64,000 bases of DNA from Stichopus chloronotus (lineage: Eukaryota > Echinodermata > Holothuroidea > Aspidochirotida > Stichopodidae): positions 21,635,738-21,699,737 of the forward strand of contig CM037833.1 in NCBI GenBank assembly GCA_021234535.1. The letters run 5' to 3'. Under the pieces are notes generated by a model that saw only the letters and a list, made by a program, of their open reading frames with translations, did not search any database and was not told the DNA's origin. This document shows positions 1 through 10,959 of the stretch, one piece after another. The first letter of the stretch is position 1. Each line of letters begins with the position of its first letter. The position numbers and the translations under genes were made by a program.

Positions 1-1555
1 TTTATTTATACATTTGTCTCCTATTTTCATGTGCAGGACCTGGTTCTGCTAAAATTATTGTTTGACATCACCCACAAAATTTTGCCTATAATGCTCAATT
101 AGCTCTCAAGATATGGTGGAAATCCAAACTTTGAGGCAAAATTATTAATATTATGTTGAACAAATTGTTCTCAGCTGAGTCCTTACAAAGCTTAAAAAAC
201 CAGCAAATTTCACTGCATTTACCATTAATTAATCGTGTAATAGTTCTCAAGATATGCTGGAAATACAAATTTTGGGGCAATTTTTTTTTCATTCTGGATT
301 TACTCTTACAGTAATAAGTTAATTACCAATTTTGCAAGCATTGTCATGTGTTTGTACCCCGCAATATTAGCACATAGCGAGTAGCAGCGCAGTACCAGGT
401 TTCTTGACTGTTTGAGAGTGGCGACGACTATCTTTTTTCACAACTCCAAGGGGACTGGAACAAATTTTCAAAATATGACAGGAACAGAGAGGATAAGGTC
501 ATGCAAAAGTTATTTCTAAAAGTTGCAATACCATGTAAGACCATGCCACATAATTGATCAGCTCTTAAATATCAATAACTAATCATAATTCACCTTTGGC
601 AAATGTCTTCAGGTTGGACCCTGTTATTGAGCAACGTTGAGAATTGATGAGAAACTGGGCGACTGGAATAACGGTACTATAAAGTCTGGCAAGCAAGAGG
701 ATGGTAACACATGTGGTGCATTTGTAAGGTGGGTGAGGATGTGTATAGTGACTAGTCAGATTTATATTTACATATGCAGACAGCATCTGGTCTTTAACAG
801 AGTGAACATACAGTAAAAGGGACAAAAAATACAAATGTTTCAACGCAAATAAGCCATTTCCTGATCCACATTAAAAATTTTTTGCCACATTGCGTTGCAA
901 CTGGCTAGCATGAAGTATTGTGCTTATGTTTGTTACTGGTTGTTTCAGTATGATAATTTACAGCACAATCATCCAAGGCTTCATTATACACTGCTGACTG
1001 CTATATTTTTCAATTCCAGCAGCAGTCTTTAATGTAAACTACTTGTTCATTGCCAAGTGTTTCCTAAATTCACACTTTTTTCCAACGAGAAAAAGGTATC
1101 AAACATGGTGGCATGATTTCAGTGTCCTTCACGACAGACTGTGATATCACCACACTATGAATTGAGCGCAAACTATTATGGGATGGACACTTTCTGTGTG
1201 GAATGTATTTCATCCTCACATTGTAAGCAATGGGCTGAGCCTTTGCGTAGATACAACAGTAGGATCTTCCAACTCAAGTGAGGATTAGCTGGATATTTGG
1301 CTCAAGGGTGTGACTTTCATTTTTTATTCCTTTCTATTGTAATTTGGTACATGTGCATGCATGTGTAAGTGAAGGGGTGTGGTTGTTTGTACAGCAAAGT
1401 CTCGTCAACACTAGCTTTTAAAAGGAAAGTGCAAAGTGGGTCACATCTGGATGTGACTAGAATTTGTTTCTGGTGCATTTATCTAAACACGACACGTTGC
1501 ATCTTTGGCTGATGTGTACTACCTTATGTTAAGTGGAAGTTAAAGTTCATCTGAG
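1..1555. other. Gene-free flank with a decayed two-copy repeat
   Basis: No coding region can be supported. Two diverged copies of a ~140-bp segment lie at about 70-165 and 215-300; both contain the core ctcaagatatg followed by ggaaat and a caa(a)tttt(g)gggcaa-like stretch. The open frames in this stretch have no recognisable domain and no splice context. Confidence 0.5.
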
Positions 1556-1559
1556 GTCA

Positions 1560-1692
1560 CCAGATGATTTTCCACCACAATATGGGTCCCATATGGGATC
1601 AATCTGGGGTCCTTGAGGGACCCATCTGGGTTAGCACCATATGTGAAAAATATGTGGGGCCCCGTAAGGGAACCATGTGGGTTCCCAGCAAA
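1560..1692. repeat. CCCATATGGG-type minisatellite, left copy
   Basis: Short degenerate units built around palindromes such as cccatatggg, gggacccat and ccatgtgggttcccag follow each other over about 130 bases. Open frames here are rich in W, P, Y and G only because of the repeat. A longer array of the same unit lies at 17505-17775. The core resembles a CArG box (CC-A/T6-GG) but is two bases too short to be a canonical one. Confidence 0.65.
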
Positions 1693-1984
1693 ACATGGAA
1701 ACAGTGCAAGTTTTTTTCGTTCTAATGTTATTCAAGTTACAGGACACATATGGGCAGAATGGTCTCAGAACATGATATGAAAAACCTTTTAACGATATAA
1801 AATATTGAGTCATTCATAATACAAGACAGTTAATGATTTGCAAAATGTTAATTTGGAAAAAAAACATTACCTTACCCTCCTTGAGATACCATATCCTTAA
1901 GGTTTCAAAAAAGTTACAGGGTTTAACTAGGCTACATTTTTTATATTTTCGTATTTAAGGGTGTATCGACATGAATAAGTTTTT

Positions 1985-2195
1985 ACTATAGGTTCGTCAC
2001 AAAAAAATACGTTATTTTTTATTCCTGCAGAAAGAAAAAACATTCTTTTTTGAAGTTATTGAATATTAACAATTACGATTCTCAAGGGAACATTTATCCT
2101 GTAAAATAATTACAAAACAGCCGATAGTTATTCTGGAAAACCTGTGACAGACGTACCAAAAATTTGTAAGTCCGTCATGTACGTCCGTCACAGCA
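1985..2195. repeat. TACGTCCGTCAC motif cluster, left copy
   Basis: The 12-mer tacgtccgtcac is at 2180-2191. A near inverted version (gtgacagacgtac) lies about 35 bases upstream, and partial copies (tccgtcat, ttcgtcac) surround them in AT-rich DNA. The same 12-mer occurs three times at 17126-17490, where it also sits next to the CCCATATGGG array. Confidence 0.55.
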
Positions 2196-2557
2196 AATCA
2201 TAAATACACCTTTCTACAGTGTACTTTCCAAATCCCATATAAAATTTTTACAAAACAAAGTATGGCTAACCAATTCTTTTTCACTACCTATGTAGACAGT
2301 GGAACAGTCCATATTTCCAGACGTCTAGATTTGAACTGAGGTCTGGATTTGGACCAATGAAAAGTTAGCATGTAAACAAGCAGATATATTTTTTGCTTTT
2401 GTTTCTTTCATTTATTTTTTCTTCTTTCGTATTGAAATGTTGCCTGCTTAGTATGATCTGCCATTCTCTTCATTCTGTGTGAAGAAGTTAATTAGGAATA
2501 CTGTATAACCAGTGTTAGTGTTACATTACATATATTTAGAGGGAGCCACAGACTAAA

Positions 2558-3993
2558 ATGGGAATGGGCCAGACTGACAGAGAAAGACAAGTTAAGTGCA
2601 GAGCTAAATTGAGAGAAAATGAAGACCAATACAAATTATACCTTGCGAAAGAGAGGAAAAGAAAATCTTTGCAGAGAGCAATTGTTCGGCAGAATATGTC
2701 AGTGAAATCTAGGAAAGAGCATTTGCTCGTCAAAAGCAGAAGTCAAATGGTCTGGATAAAGACACCATTCTACTGACGTCTCCTTACCGGTCAAACCAAG
2801 CTATGGGAAAAGCTGTCCGTAGGACCAAGTCATCACTGCCTACTTCACTTAGGAAGAAACTTCTGACCGAACAGGAACCGGGAATGGTAAAACTCTAAGT
2901 GAGTATACTGTAAAGCTTGTAAGGGAATTTTATTTAAGCATTGACATTTCCTGGCAAGCCCCTGGCCGCAGAGATCGTATGATAATACAGGAGACTGATA
3001 GGAACGTTAAGCAGGTAAAGCGAACGGTACAGATTTGATACATGGTGATGTCGTTGACCGAAGCATACAAGATTTTCCACAGCATGCAACCATCCAAAAT
3101 TGGATACTGCAAATTCTGTGAATTGCGGCCTCAAAACATTGAACTTTTTGAACACATTCCACACAGTGTGTGCGTCTGCTCACATCATGAGAATATTCGT
3201 TTATTACTTGTTGCTCTGAAGAATCACACCATGTTATCAGATGAATTTCACCTTTGCTCCCTGTGGCTCTCTGTGGAAAAGGTTACAAAAGCCAACCTTA
3301 TTTGCTTCTGTTCAAGATGTCTTCTCAGAGCTTAAGAAGCAGCTAAAGAACTTTTTGCTTCACACATTTGTCAAACGCAACCAAGCCACCCACATGGAAA
3401 ATCTCATATCTGCATGTGATGGGGAGAATGTTGTCCTCCAAGTCGACTTCTCAGAGAATGCGAGAATTATGGCACAAAATGAGATTCAGTCTGCACATTG
3501 GGGTTGTTCTGAATTATTCGGTAAGAAATACTTATATGCACCCTTTGACCCCCTGACCTGTGACCAGCATTCCACAGGTGAGGAATCTCTTTTTTTTCTG
3601 TGCTTGTATCGTTGTGCGTTGTAGATCGAGAAAATTTAATAAAAGTCTAACAGTTTGTTACGTAGAAATCTATGGAGCAGGTGTTTTCGTGTCGTTTTTG
3701 AGTTGTTGGTAAAGGTTTATGAACCAGGTCTAGTACTTTTCCAAATGTTCGGAAAAGGGGTCATGGCCAAGCCACTATTCACCGCGCATGCGTGGATTGA
3801 TGGGGTCCAAAATGAAAGCATAGTGCTGATCTTTGATTACCTATCGCATGGAAAGAAGAGTGTGTATGTCTGCATGACATATATAATGAAGTTGCCGAAA
3901 GAAAAGTATCCCAACATGAAAATGCTGAATATCTTCAGGATTCCGGCGTCTATAAAGAAATCTCAGGCCAAGTCCGGCGCCAGACCAATTTAG
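2558..3993 (+). pseudogene. Broken DDE-like, transposase-like gene of a multi-copy invertebrate family
   Basis: The N-terminus (from 2558) is a basic segment with RERQVKCRAKLRE and LAKERKRK. A Cys/His segment follows (about 3042-3335: CKFCELRP, CVCSHHEN), then VVLQVDFSENARIMAQNEIQSAHW near 3430-3510, and after a likely intron (GT donor at 3521) the block LFTAHAW...LIFDYLSHGKKSVYV near 3770-3870. I read the Asp of QVDFSEN and of IFDYLSH as candidate first and second metal ligands of an RNase-H-like fold; that is inference. I recognise the blocks from predicted invertebrate proteins but cannot name the family. Breaks: a frameshift near 2712, an in-frame TGA at 3036-3038, a frameshift near 3250 between the Cys/His block and the VDFSEN block, and no C-terminus after 3993. 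It lies just upstream of the SWIM/YqaJ gene on the same strand. Confidence 0.6.
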
Positions 3994-4085
3994 ACCGGCC
4001 AAAACCAGGTCACCCAAGATAGACGATCCAGGGGGTTATTGCTTCTATTTTTCACAGACCACCATGTAAAATATAGGTCGTGCAG

Positions 4086-4093
4086 TGACGTCA
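4086..4093. promoter_or_regulatory. Full palindromic CRE (TGACGTCA)
   Basis: A perfect TGACGTCA sits about 110 bases before the first ATG of the SWIM/YqaJ gene, in a stretch without coding signal between two genes of the same strand. This matches the CREB/ATF consensus and is a plausible promoter element. The function is inferred from position alone; a chance 8-mer cannot be excluded. Confidence 0.35.
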
Positions 4094-4202
4094 TATTATT
4101 TGTTTACAACGACATATTGTACGGCACATTAAACCGCTGCCGATTCTTCGCATAACTGGTTCATACGTTATCACACTGCGATCGTTTCATTGAGTTCACA
4201 AC

Positions 4203-6863
4203 ATGGAAAGTGCAACTTCTCCAAGTTTTGCCCGTATTTCCCTCTCGAAATACGTCCAGAATCTAAATCCTTACAATTTACCTGATGGATTGTTTAAATT
4301 ATTGAGAGATATTTGGATATTTGGTGCACACACAGTCGTATTATACTGGACAGTCGCTGAAAGCATACAAAAGCCTGGAGGCTTGTAAATATCTTGGGGC
4401 AGGATGGCTCACTGGTCTTCAGCTGTGGAAGGTGCCAAATAAGTCTCTTTACTTAGCGAATGCGAAGGTAGGCTACGTGACTGGGCATTAAAGCTTATGT
4501 AAGCAATGTCTAAAGTGAATGTAATGTTACTGTACAACACGTTTTGGTACAGTAACTGGATGTAGGCTACAGACTACAGTATGTACTAATGCTGCAATGT
4601 ACCTGAAAATTGTTGCAAACTTGCTGTTGATCAATAATTTGATTTTCGGTCACAAAAGTATTGCAACAATTTTGGTCGACGCCTTGGTATGAAAAACTGT
4701 AAGGGAGGCTTCCTACAATTTGTAAAAATGAAGTGAGTATGTACCCATAGGGATGTTAAAAAAACTAAAACTTTGCCCTCTGGCAGAGAAAGTCGTCAAT
4801 AAGCTAAATATTGCTTAAACTGTTAAAATAAAATGTATATACATATCACTGCAATGGTATAACTTGTAGAATGGTTTTTGTTACAAATTCCTCAGGTTGC
4901 TCATTCGCAGTTATTGTCAAAGCAGGCGCTGAGATGGAGAAGTAATGACTGCCCATTGCACATGTACGGCAGGTTTAGGTGAGGCCTGCAGTCACATTGC
5001 AGCACTTTTATTTGGCCTTGAAGCAGGTGTTAAGCTTTTGAAAGAAAAGACTTGTACTTTGCCCTGTTCCTGGTCTGATACTTCAGGTAGCAAAATTGAC
5101 TTTTCAAATCCATCTCACAAGATGACCGACCATCAAAAAAGACTCCTATGAGAGATATTCCCCTGCCTACTGAAGAAAAGAGAGAACCTTACAATTGAAA
5201 GAGACTGGAACAAAATGTGGAATCTTATCCATTGTGCAACAGTATGCAAAAGAGTTTGTCCCAAGAAACATTCAGCTTGGACTACCCACATCACTCACTG
5301 ATGCATATAAACCAGAATGGTCAGAGCTTCAATACCCCCAGCTGATCAAAACCTGTTAGGAATTTTTTAGTACAATGGCAGTTACAACAGAGCAGGTTAA
5401 ACACATGCACAAATGATTTGACAGTGACAGCAGTCACATATTATAAGAAAGTATCATACTACACACTTTTAGGGGAATATACTGTATCACTTGGGGCAAG
5501 ACATGGCAATACCTCATGTCCAGTCTGCCTGTATGTTTCTGTATCAGATATCCCCTGTGGAGATATTCATTGCCCATTACTTCTTGAAGGGATTTTATTT
5601 CTGCAGGCAACATTGATTGAGAAGGAAACCAGTAGCCAAGCCAAAAGCAGTGTTTGGTTTCACCAGAGGACGGGCCGAATCACAGCGTCGAAATTCAAGG
5701 CTGCCTGTAGGACAGATCCTGCCAACCCATCAGTTTCACTTATAAGGAGCATCTGTTACCCAGAGGCTTATAAAATAAACTGAAGCTACAAGGTCAAGCT
5801 CACTGTAGTTTCAGGCTGCTTAGAGCATTCTAGGTCTATTCTTGGAGTCAATGTTAGGGTAGGATTACTAGTTTCTTAAATTTCAGATTCTGAGACCAAC
5901 CATTTTTGACATGGAGTCCAGAAACATGGAACTAGTGTGTTAGTGATGCCTGTCAATGTGTAAACTGTGTCCTCACTCCATTATTTCACATATTTTTTGG
6001 GGTCTCCTATTTTTTGTTTCCTGTAACAAGGGTAGTAACAGTGAAGGGCACTGCCTCTTCCTGGCCCACTCATAATGCATCATTTGATTTGTCAAGAGTG
6101 AACACTGGACAAATTTATCGCCACTTTCTGAAGTAGGTGTTCCGGGACCTGTCGGACAGAAAAAGATACCTCTGGTGCCCAAATGTACCTTTTGACCTCC
6201 CGCCGTTTGTAAGTTAATGTATCTTCCATTTTTTTTTCATTAGATATGAGTGTCAACATTAAGCAGAGGCACGGGCTGCCTACATAGAAAAACGAAAGGT
6301 AAACCATGAAGCTGCAGATGTAGAGGAGGCAGGACTCTACATTAACAGTCAATATCCTTACCTACGTGCATCACCAGATGGGTATGGTATAATCGAAATA
6401 AAGTGTCCCTTCTGCCTCACCAAAATGGATATGCCTGATGCTGCAGAGAACAAGAAATTTTGTTTGATGAAGGATGAAGAAAAGTTTTCTTTAAATCATA
6501 CCCATGCATATTATTACCAGGTTCAGCTGCAGCTACTATTGACTGAAGCCAGCTTTGTGATTTTGTAGTTTGGCAGAAGCATGCAGAGTTTCTCTGTGAG
6601 AGAAATAACATTGAACAGAGAATTTATTAATGCCTGTCTTGTAGCAGCACAGCAATTTTACATCAGAGGCATCAAGTATCTGCTACTGTAAAAAAAGGGG
6701 AAATGAGTGGACCAACTCTTATTTGTCAGTATGGTTTCTGCAAAGTAGTGACTTCCCATCTCACTCGCTTAGGACTGAAAAGTGTGCCCAAGAGAAAATG
6801 GCTGTGTCCTGATTGTCGAGTTCATGCTAAAACAAAAGCACTTCAAAAGTATCTTATTTGACA
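4203..6863 (+). pseudogene. Broken SWIM zinc finger - YqaJ nuclease - PHD finger gene
   Basis: Four exons can be read: to 4467 (GT donor 4468), 4896-5395 (AG before 4896, GT at 5396), 5607-5792 (after tttctgcag) and 6244-6863 (after tttcattag). In order they encode a KAYKSLEA...GW segment; a SWIM finger (CTC-x7-CSH, about 4960-5000); the start of a YqaJ domain ([19 protein letters not shown]); its catalytic half (ASPDG, IEIKCPF, YYYQVQLQL, the D / E-x-K / Q pattern of PD-(D/E)XK nucleases); and a partial PHD finger ending KWLCPDCR. YqaJ proteins resemble phage lambda exonuclease. Breaks: a one-base frameshift near 4935, another between 5150 and 5230, TAG at 5357-5359, a frameshift near 5775, TAA at 6260-6262 and a frameshift near 6555. 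The gene converges on the THAP/DDE transposase that starts at 15.8 kb. ISL2EU/IS4EU elements are, as I recall, known to carry a YqaJ gene beside the transposase, so this is probably that second gene. First exon start is uncertain. Confidence 0.8.
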
Positions 6864-6869
6864 TCCTAC

Positions 6870-7250
6870 AGTTATATAAGTTGGTTTTTTATTATTTTCT
6901 TTTATTTTGTATTGAACTTGTGTATTTGTTAAACTTGTTAATGGACGTAGGACACGTAAAATGCCCAACCCCCAAAAAAACAGAAAGCTAATTTACCTTA
7001 GGATTTAATTTTACACAAACTTGTAATACTATGAGAGCTATGAGAAAAGTCCTTGAGTCAAGTCAAAATAATTGTAAAACCATCATTGTCCCTTGAACAT
7101 GAAAGTATTTGCCGTTGCTTTAAATGTTTGAATTGTTGGAATGACTCCACTTAAAATGACACAGCACCCACAGGTGGTTGAAATAAAAAGATGGTTTCAT
7201 CCACTGTTGATAAGAAGAGTGACCACGTGACACTGCCTGAACTCCACAGA
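6870..7250. other. Spacer between two convergent transposon genes
   Basis: This 380-base AT-rich stretch separates the stop of the YqaJ/PHD gene from the 3' end of the transposase on the other strand. No further coding signal is seen. It is where both polyadenylation sites would be expected. Confidence 0.5.
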
Positions 7251-7333
7251 ATCATCTAATCAAAGGGGCCAACTGATCTTTGTGATGCCAAGGCACGTGT
7301 TGTTTCTACATCAACAGCAGTCAGCTGTAAAGT

Positions 7334-7530
7334 ACAATTATATAACCCTGTTGAAGCTCCAATATCAAAACCACGGTCTGGTAATAAAGCATCTCCTGGA
7401 ATTAAATTATTTCGAAATCCACAATCATTTGTAACATGCTTGTCACTTCCACGAACTCCCCACCCCCCCTTGAAATAAAACAAATTGTACCCTGTGGGGA
7501 GTAATACCAAGCAAGTATTTCATTGTATTA
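7334..7530. repeat. Duplicated transposase segment, copy B
   Basis: This ~197-base segment starts tacaattatataaccctg and ends cattgtatta. It is nearly the same as 7629-7830 and covers the [11 protein letters not shown] to GLYNC part of the DDE domain. This copy is the one still joined to the C-terminal VETTR block. Confidence 0.85.
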
Positions 7531-7634
7531 ACCCTCTTACAAACAGGCCTGTCGTAAAGAAAATGAGCTTTAAGGGAATAATGTAAATCACTCTCAAAAA
7601 TAACCACGCACCGTTACATAAGCCTAGCCTACAA
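7526..7634. repeat. Fragment of the BEL/Pao LTR between the duplicated halves
   Basis: About 105 bases (ccctcttacaaacaggcctg through agcctagcctacaa) match the inner part of both long LTRs (8280-8380 and 13710-13815) in the same orientation. The junctions carry short shared sequence (tacaat on one side), as expected of repair by microhomology or template switching. Confidence 0.8.
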
Positions 7635-7830
7635 TTATATAACCCTGTGGAAGCTCCAATATCAAAACCACGGTCTGGTAATAAAACATCTCCTGGAATT
7701 AAATTATTTACAAATCCACAATCATTTGTAACATGCTTGTCACTTCCACGCCCTCCCCACCCCCCCCCCCCCTTTGAAATAAAACAAACTGTACCCTGTG
7801 GTGAGTAATACCAAGCATTTCATTGTATTA
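7629..7830. repeat. Duplicated transposase segment, copy A
   Basis: Partner of 7334-7530. It is still joined to the N-terminal IIDC block of the transposase. Differences include a longer C-run (about 14 C against 7) and a shortened copy of aagcaagtattt. Confidence 0.85.
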
Positions 7831-8201
7831 TGGGACTTGTAATTGGAATATGTTTGAGTCCTAGCTTTTAAGTCGGTTGCTCGTTCAATAAGAACTTCAA
7901 AACAGTCTATAATACATGCACAGGTTTTGAATGTTTTTCTAAAGGATAGGGCATTGAAAGTCGAAGCTGGTCCCGTTCCGGCCAAAAAACAAGTGCAGGC
8001 ACAAGTTGGGCCGATGAAGATAAGAAAAACCAGGAATTTTGGATTTGCTTTAAACTGGGTGTGTTATTTGGAATTATGGAAACCAAAACATTCCCACAAG
8101 TCTAAATTCATTCAATCTGAAACAAAACAACACAACCCCCCCCCCCCACTTAACCCTTGATTGGATACATGACGATGACACTAAAGCAGCAGGCAAATCA
8201 A

Positions 8202-8840
8202 AATAGAGTTCTGCAGAAATGATTACATAAACAACTGAATATTAGCTAAAATTAATGTCTGTACAACCCATCAATAACCCTCTCACAAACAGGCCTATCG
8301 TAAAGAAAATGAGCTTTGAGGGAATAATGTAAATCACTCTCAAGAACAACCACGCACCGCTACATAAGCCTAGCCTACAATCGCACACGAGAGTAAGCAC
8401 AGCTTATCATTACTACTGTACAACACTAACTGTCACACTTATAGGCTCTAAATGTCAAGTGTGTATAAGTAATAACGTGAAACAATAAACTAAATAACTT
8501 GACTATCGCGCAACCCCTGTCATAGACAAACCTACTGTACCATACATGAGCCGTGAACAACCGGTCGACTGCATAGGGCGTGAAAGCTAATTACCCTAAA
8601 AGAAAACTTTAAAAATTGTATGTGAAATGTGGAAAGATCACCACTTACTTCCTTGGCAAACCAAAATTAACTCTGATCCAATGGACTGTATCCTAACTAA
8701 AGACTTTACGGATATTTAACTAAACAGTATACCAAAAGCACGAATGTTCTGGAATGATGCAATTATAGTGAAGCTAATCTAGAAACTATGGAACGCCGAA
8801 AATGCGCTAAAACTACAGATAACTGCGAGTTAACTCCACA
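8202..8840 (-). repeat. 3' LTR of the BEL/Pao element
   Basis: Read on the minus strand it begins TGTGGAGTTAACTC at 8840, right after a purine tract, which fixes this edge. It matches 13636-14311 along its length but lacks a ~31-base block found there near 14166-14196 and a shorter one near the start. The outer edge is fixed only by where similarity to the other LTR ends; it may be nearer 8171, where tgacgatgaca would give the usual terminal CA on the minus strand. Confidence 0.85.
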
Positions 8841-8850
8841 TCCTCCCCCC
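8841..8850 (-). promoter_or_regulatory. Polypurine tract
   Basis: On the minus strand the sequence reads GGGGGGAGGA immediately before the TG of the 3' LTR. This is where the primer for plus-strand DNA synthesis of an LTR retroelement lies. Confidence 0.75.
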
Positions 8851-8883
8851 AATGAGGAGCTTTCCTCATTAAAAAAAAAGGTT

Positions 8884-9123
8884 TTAGTCCTCATAGCCTT
8901 CTGCCGGGTAGATTACTGCCATCTTTCCGATTGATCGTCGATACTCTGCTGATGCCGTCTTCACTTTGACATTCCTGACTTTGCCATCCGAGCCTGGATA
9001 TACTTCCACCACTCTACCGATGGTCCATTTTCCTCTAACTGCATTGTCGTCTACCAGCATGACAATATCATCAACACAAACATTTCGTCGGTTGGCATCC
9101 CACTTTCTACGTGGAACTAGCAA
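8884..9123 (-). pseudogene. BEL/Pao pol C-terminal tail (DUF5641)
   Basis: The 79-residue reading VPRRKWDANRRNVCVDDIVMLVDDN...WTIGRVVEVYPGSDGKVRNVKV...IYPAEG is the chromatin- or target-binding-like tail that ends BEL/Pao integrases. It is separated from the integrase core by a frameshift near 9240 and a stop near 9150 where a Trp codon would be expected. Confidence 0.8.
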
Positions 9124-9783
9124 CGGCAGAACATTTCTGGTCCATCTTTTTCAGAACGAGTCGACAATCTTCTGTACGAACTCAACACGATGTTTCGGAT
9201 TGCGAGTCTCACGAAAAGGCCCTGTGGTACTTCTCGTGAGGCTCGACCCAGCAGCATGTCATTTGGGCACAAATAACTTCCATCATCAGGACCATTTGGG
9301 ATTCTACCAATAGGGCGTTGATTGACCAGATTTGCAACGTCCTGTAAATAGGTATGCAGTTCGAAGGGTGTCAAAACCTGATCTCCAATTGCTCTCTTAA
9401 GAGCAATCTTACAGCTTTTAACTAAGCTCTCTGAACATCCATTTTGGTGAGGAGGTGCTGGTGTGGTAAATCTCCACTTGGTTCCCCTTCCTGCACAGAA
9501 CTCCTGTAGCTCTTCTTGTTTCCATCCTTGCAGCATTAGTCGCAGCTCCTTTTCAGCTCCGACAAACTGAGTACCGTTGTCACTCAATATGTATAGAGGT
9601 TGTCCCCTCAGAGAAAAGAATCTACGCAGAACCTGTAGGAACTCCGTCGAAAAACAATCCACTGCCAGCTCTAGGTAAACAGCTCTCGTATTCATACATG
9701 TGAAAATAACACCATAATGCTTTGTGGTTTAATTTCTTCCAACTCTCACATTAATTGGTCAAAGTAGTCGCACGATGTGTAGT
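9117..9783 (-). pseudogene. BEL/Pao integrase core (broken)
   Basis: Retroviral-type integrase core of the element. The first acid lies in SCDYF (about 9760), the second in SDNGTQF (about 9570), and the Glu in HQNGCSESLVKS (about 9435), giving a D-D-E set. The domain would insert cDNA into the host chromosome. An in-frame TAA about 15 codons after the first acid and frameshifts on both sides inactivate it. Confidence 0.85.
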
Positions 9784-10196
9784 TAAACGGTGGTGTGTAC
9801 GGGGCGATTCTCTCTTTTGGAAGATCTTCTGCATGTCACACATTTGTACTTTGTGGATTTGGCAAGTCTATGAACCCCTAGAATCCAGAATTTCCTTCTA
9901 ACCTTCGCAGCAGTGGCTGCAACTCCACTGTGCCCCATGTTGTAGTAGTGCTCAGTTATCAGCTTGGATATATGATGTTTCTGAGGCAGCAGAGCTGGAT
10001 GAGCTGTCACATAAGACACTACGTCGCCTTTCAGTCTGCCACCGACTCTGATTATATTGTCTTTGACAAATGGACTGAGTGTCTTGAACTCTCCATTCTC
10101 ATACTGATCAGTTAGACTCTTCTGTGCCTCTTGTATCCAGTATCTCTTGGATTCCTCTAATTCCATTACGGTGAGTGAAGTATCTGGTCTTTGCAT
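9783..10196 (-). pseudogene. BEL/Pao integrase zinc-binding region
   Basis: The 137-residue frame holds HHISKLITEHYYNMGHSG...KYKCVTCRR, the HHCC-type zinc-binding segment (integrase_H2C2) that precedes the core. It is joined to RNase H by a one-base frameshift near 10190 and to the core by another near 9780. Confidence 0.85.
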
Positions 10197-10906
10197 TTTT
10201 CTTTCAGATTTTTCAGGAACCGGAAAACATAGGCGGTGACTCTCACAAGTTTACCCCATTCGGAGATTCTTTCACAGTCAATCACCTTTGCTGTAGAAAC
10301 CAGAATGACCTTATGAACTTCACGTTGCTCCTTTTCAGCCCCTTGGTCTGTTTCAAATTCAGTCAACGGCCATTTATCTTCAGACAAGGTTAGGAACTCT
10401 GGTCCTTGCCGCCATCTGTCGATAAGTTGATCCACTGGAATTCCTCTCGAGACATCATCCGCCACATTTAATTCTCCTGGGACGTGGAACCACTGAGCAG
10501 GGCCGGTGAGAGTTTGAACTTCTCCCACTCTGGCTGATACGAATGGCTTAAATTTCCTGGCTTGACCTTTTATCCACGATAGTGCAATCATGCTGTCTGC
10601 AAGATACACCACCTTTTCCACTTGCATTGACATTTCTTCCATAATTGTTTGGCCGAGTCTTGCAGCTATAACGGCTGCTTGTAAGTCAAGTCGTGGAATC
10701 GTTAACTGTTTCAACGGTGCCACTCGGGACTTGGCTGTAACAAATCTTACTTCATACTTATCGCCACTGGTAGTTGGCCACCTCAGATAGGCACTAGAAC
10801 CAAAAGCTTCTTCAGAGGCATCTGAAAATATGCACAACACAGGACATCCAGTAGCCATTGGTGGAGACAAACATCTCTCAAAACTGACATGGTTGAGCTG
10901 TTCCAT
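10166..10906 (-). pseudogene. BEL/Pao RNase H domain
   Basis: The frame has LCIFSDASEEAFGSSAYLRW, PRLDLQAAVIAARL, VVYLADSMIALSWIKG and LNVADDVSRG. The acids in FSDAS, PRLDLQAA and LADS follow the RNase H pattern seen in the Pao family. It would degrade the RNA strand during reverse transcription. A frameshift near 10975 separates it from the reverse transcriptase. Confidence 0.85.
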
Positions 10907-10959
10907 TTCTCCAAATAACTGATACCAAGCAGTTTGATCCTCTTCTGGAAGTTCTGTAT

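Larger units (their letters stand above)
7256..8070 (-). pseudogene. ISL2EU-type transposase, DDE catalytic part (broken)
   Basis: Read from about 8070 down, the frame gives VFWPERDQLRLSMP, then after a one-base shift CIIDCFEVLIER...[10 protein letters not shown], then [11 protein letters not shown]...LLPDRGFDI and finally LTAVDVETTRALASQR. These are blocks of the DDE_Tnp_4 catalytic domain; the likely triad is Asp of IIDC, Asp of PDRGF and Glu of VETTR. The N-terminal THAP and HTH parts lie at 14.3-15.8 kb beyond the BEL insertion. Breaks: a frameshift near 7950, a second in the C-run at 7760-7773, and a ~200-base internal duplication that brings in an LTR fragment (7526-7634). The part at 8071-8200 does not read as transposase. 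Confidence 0.8.

Noticed and set aside
7927..8160. 77-codon plus-strand frame
   Set aside because: Opposite strand of the ISL2EU transposase; no domain of its own.
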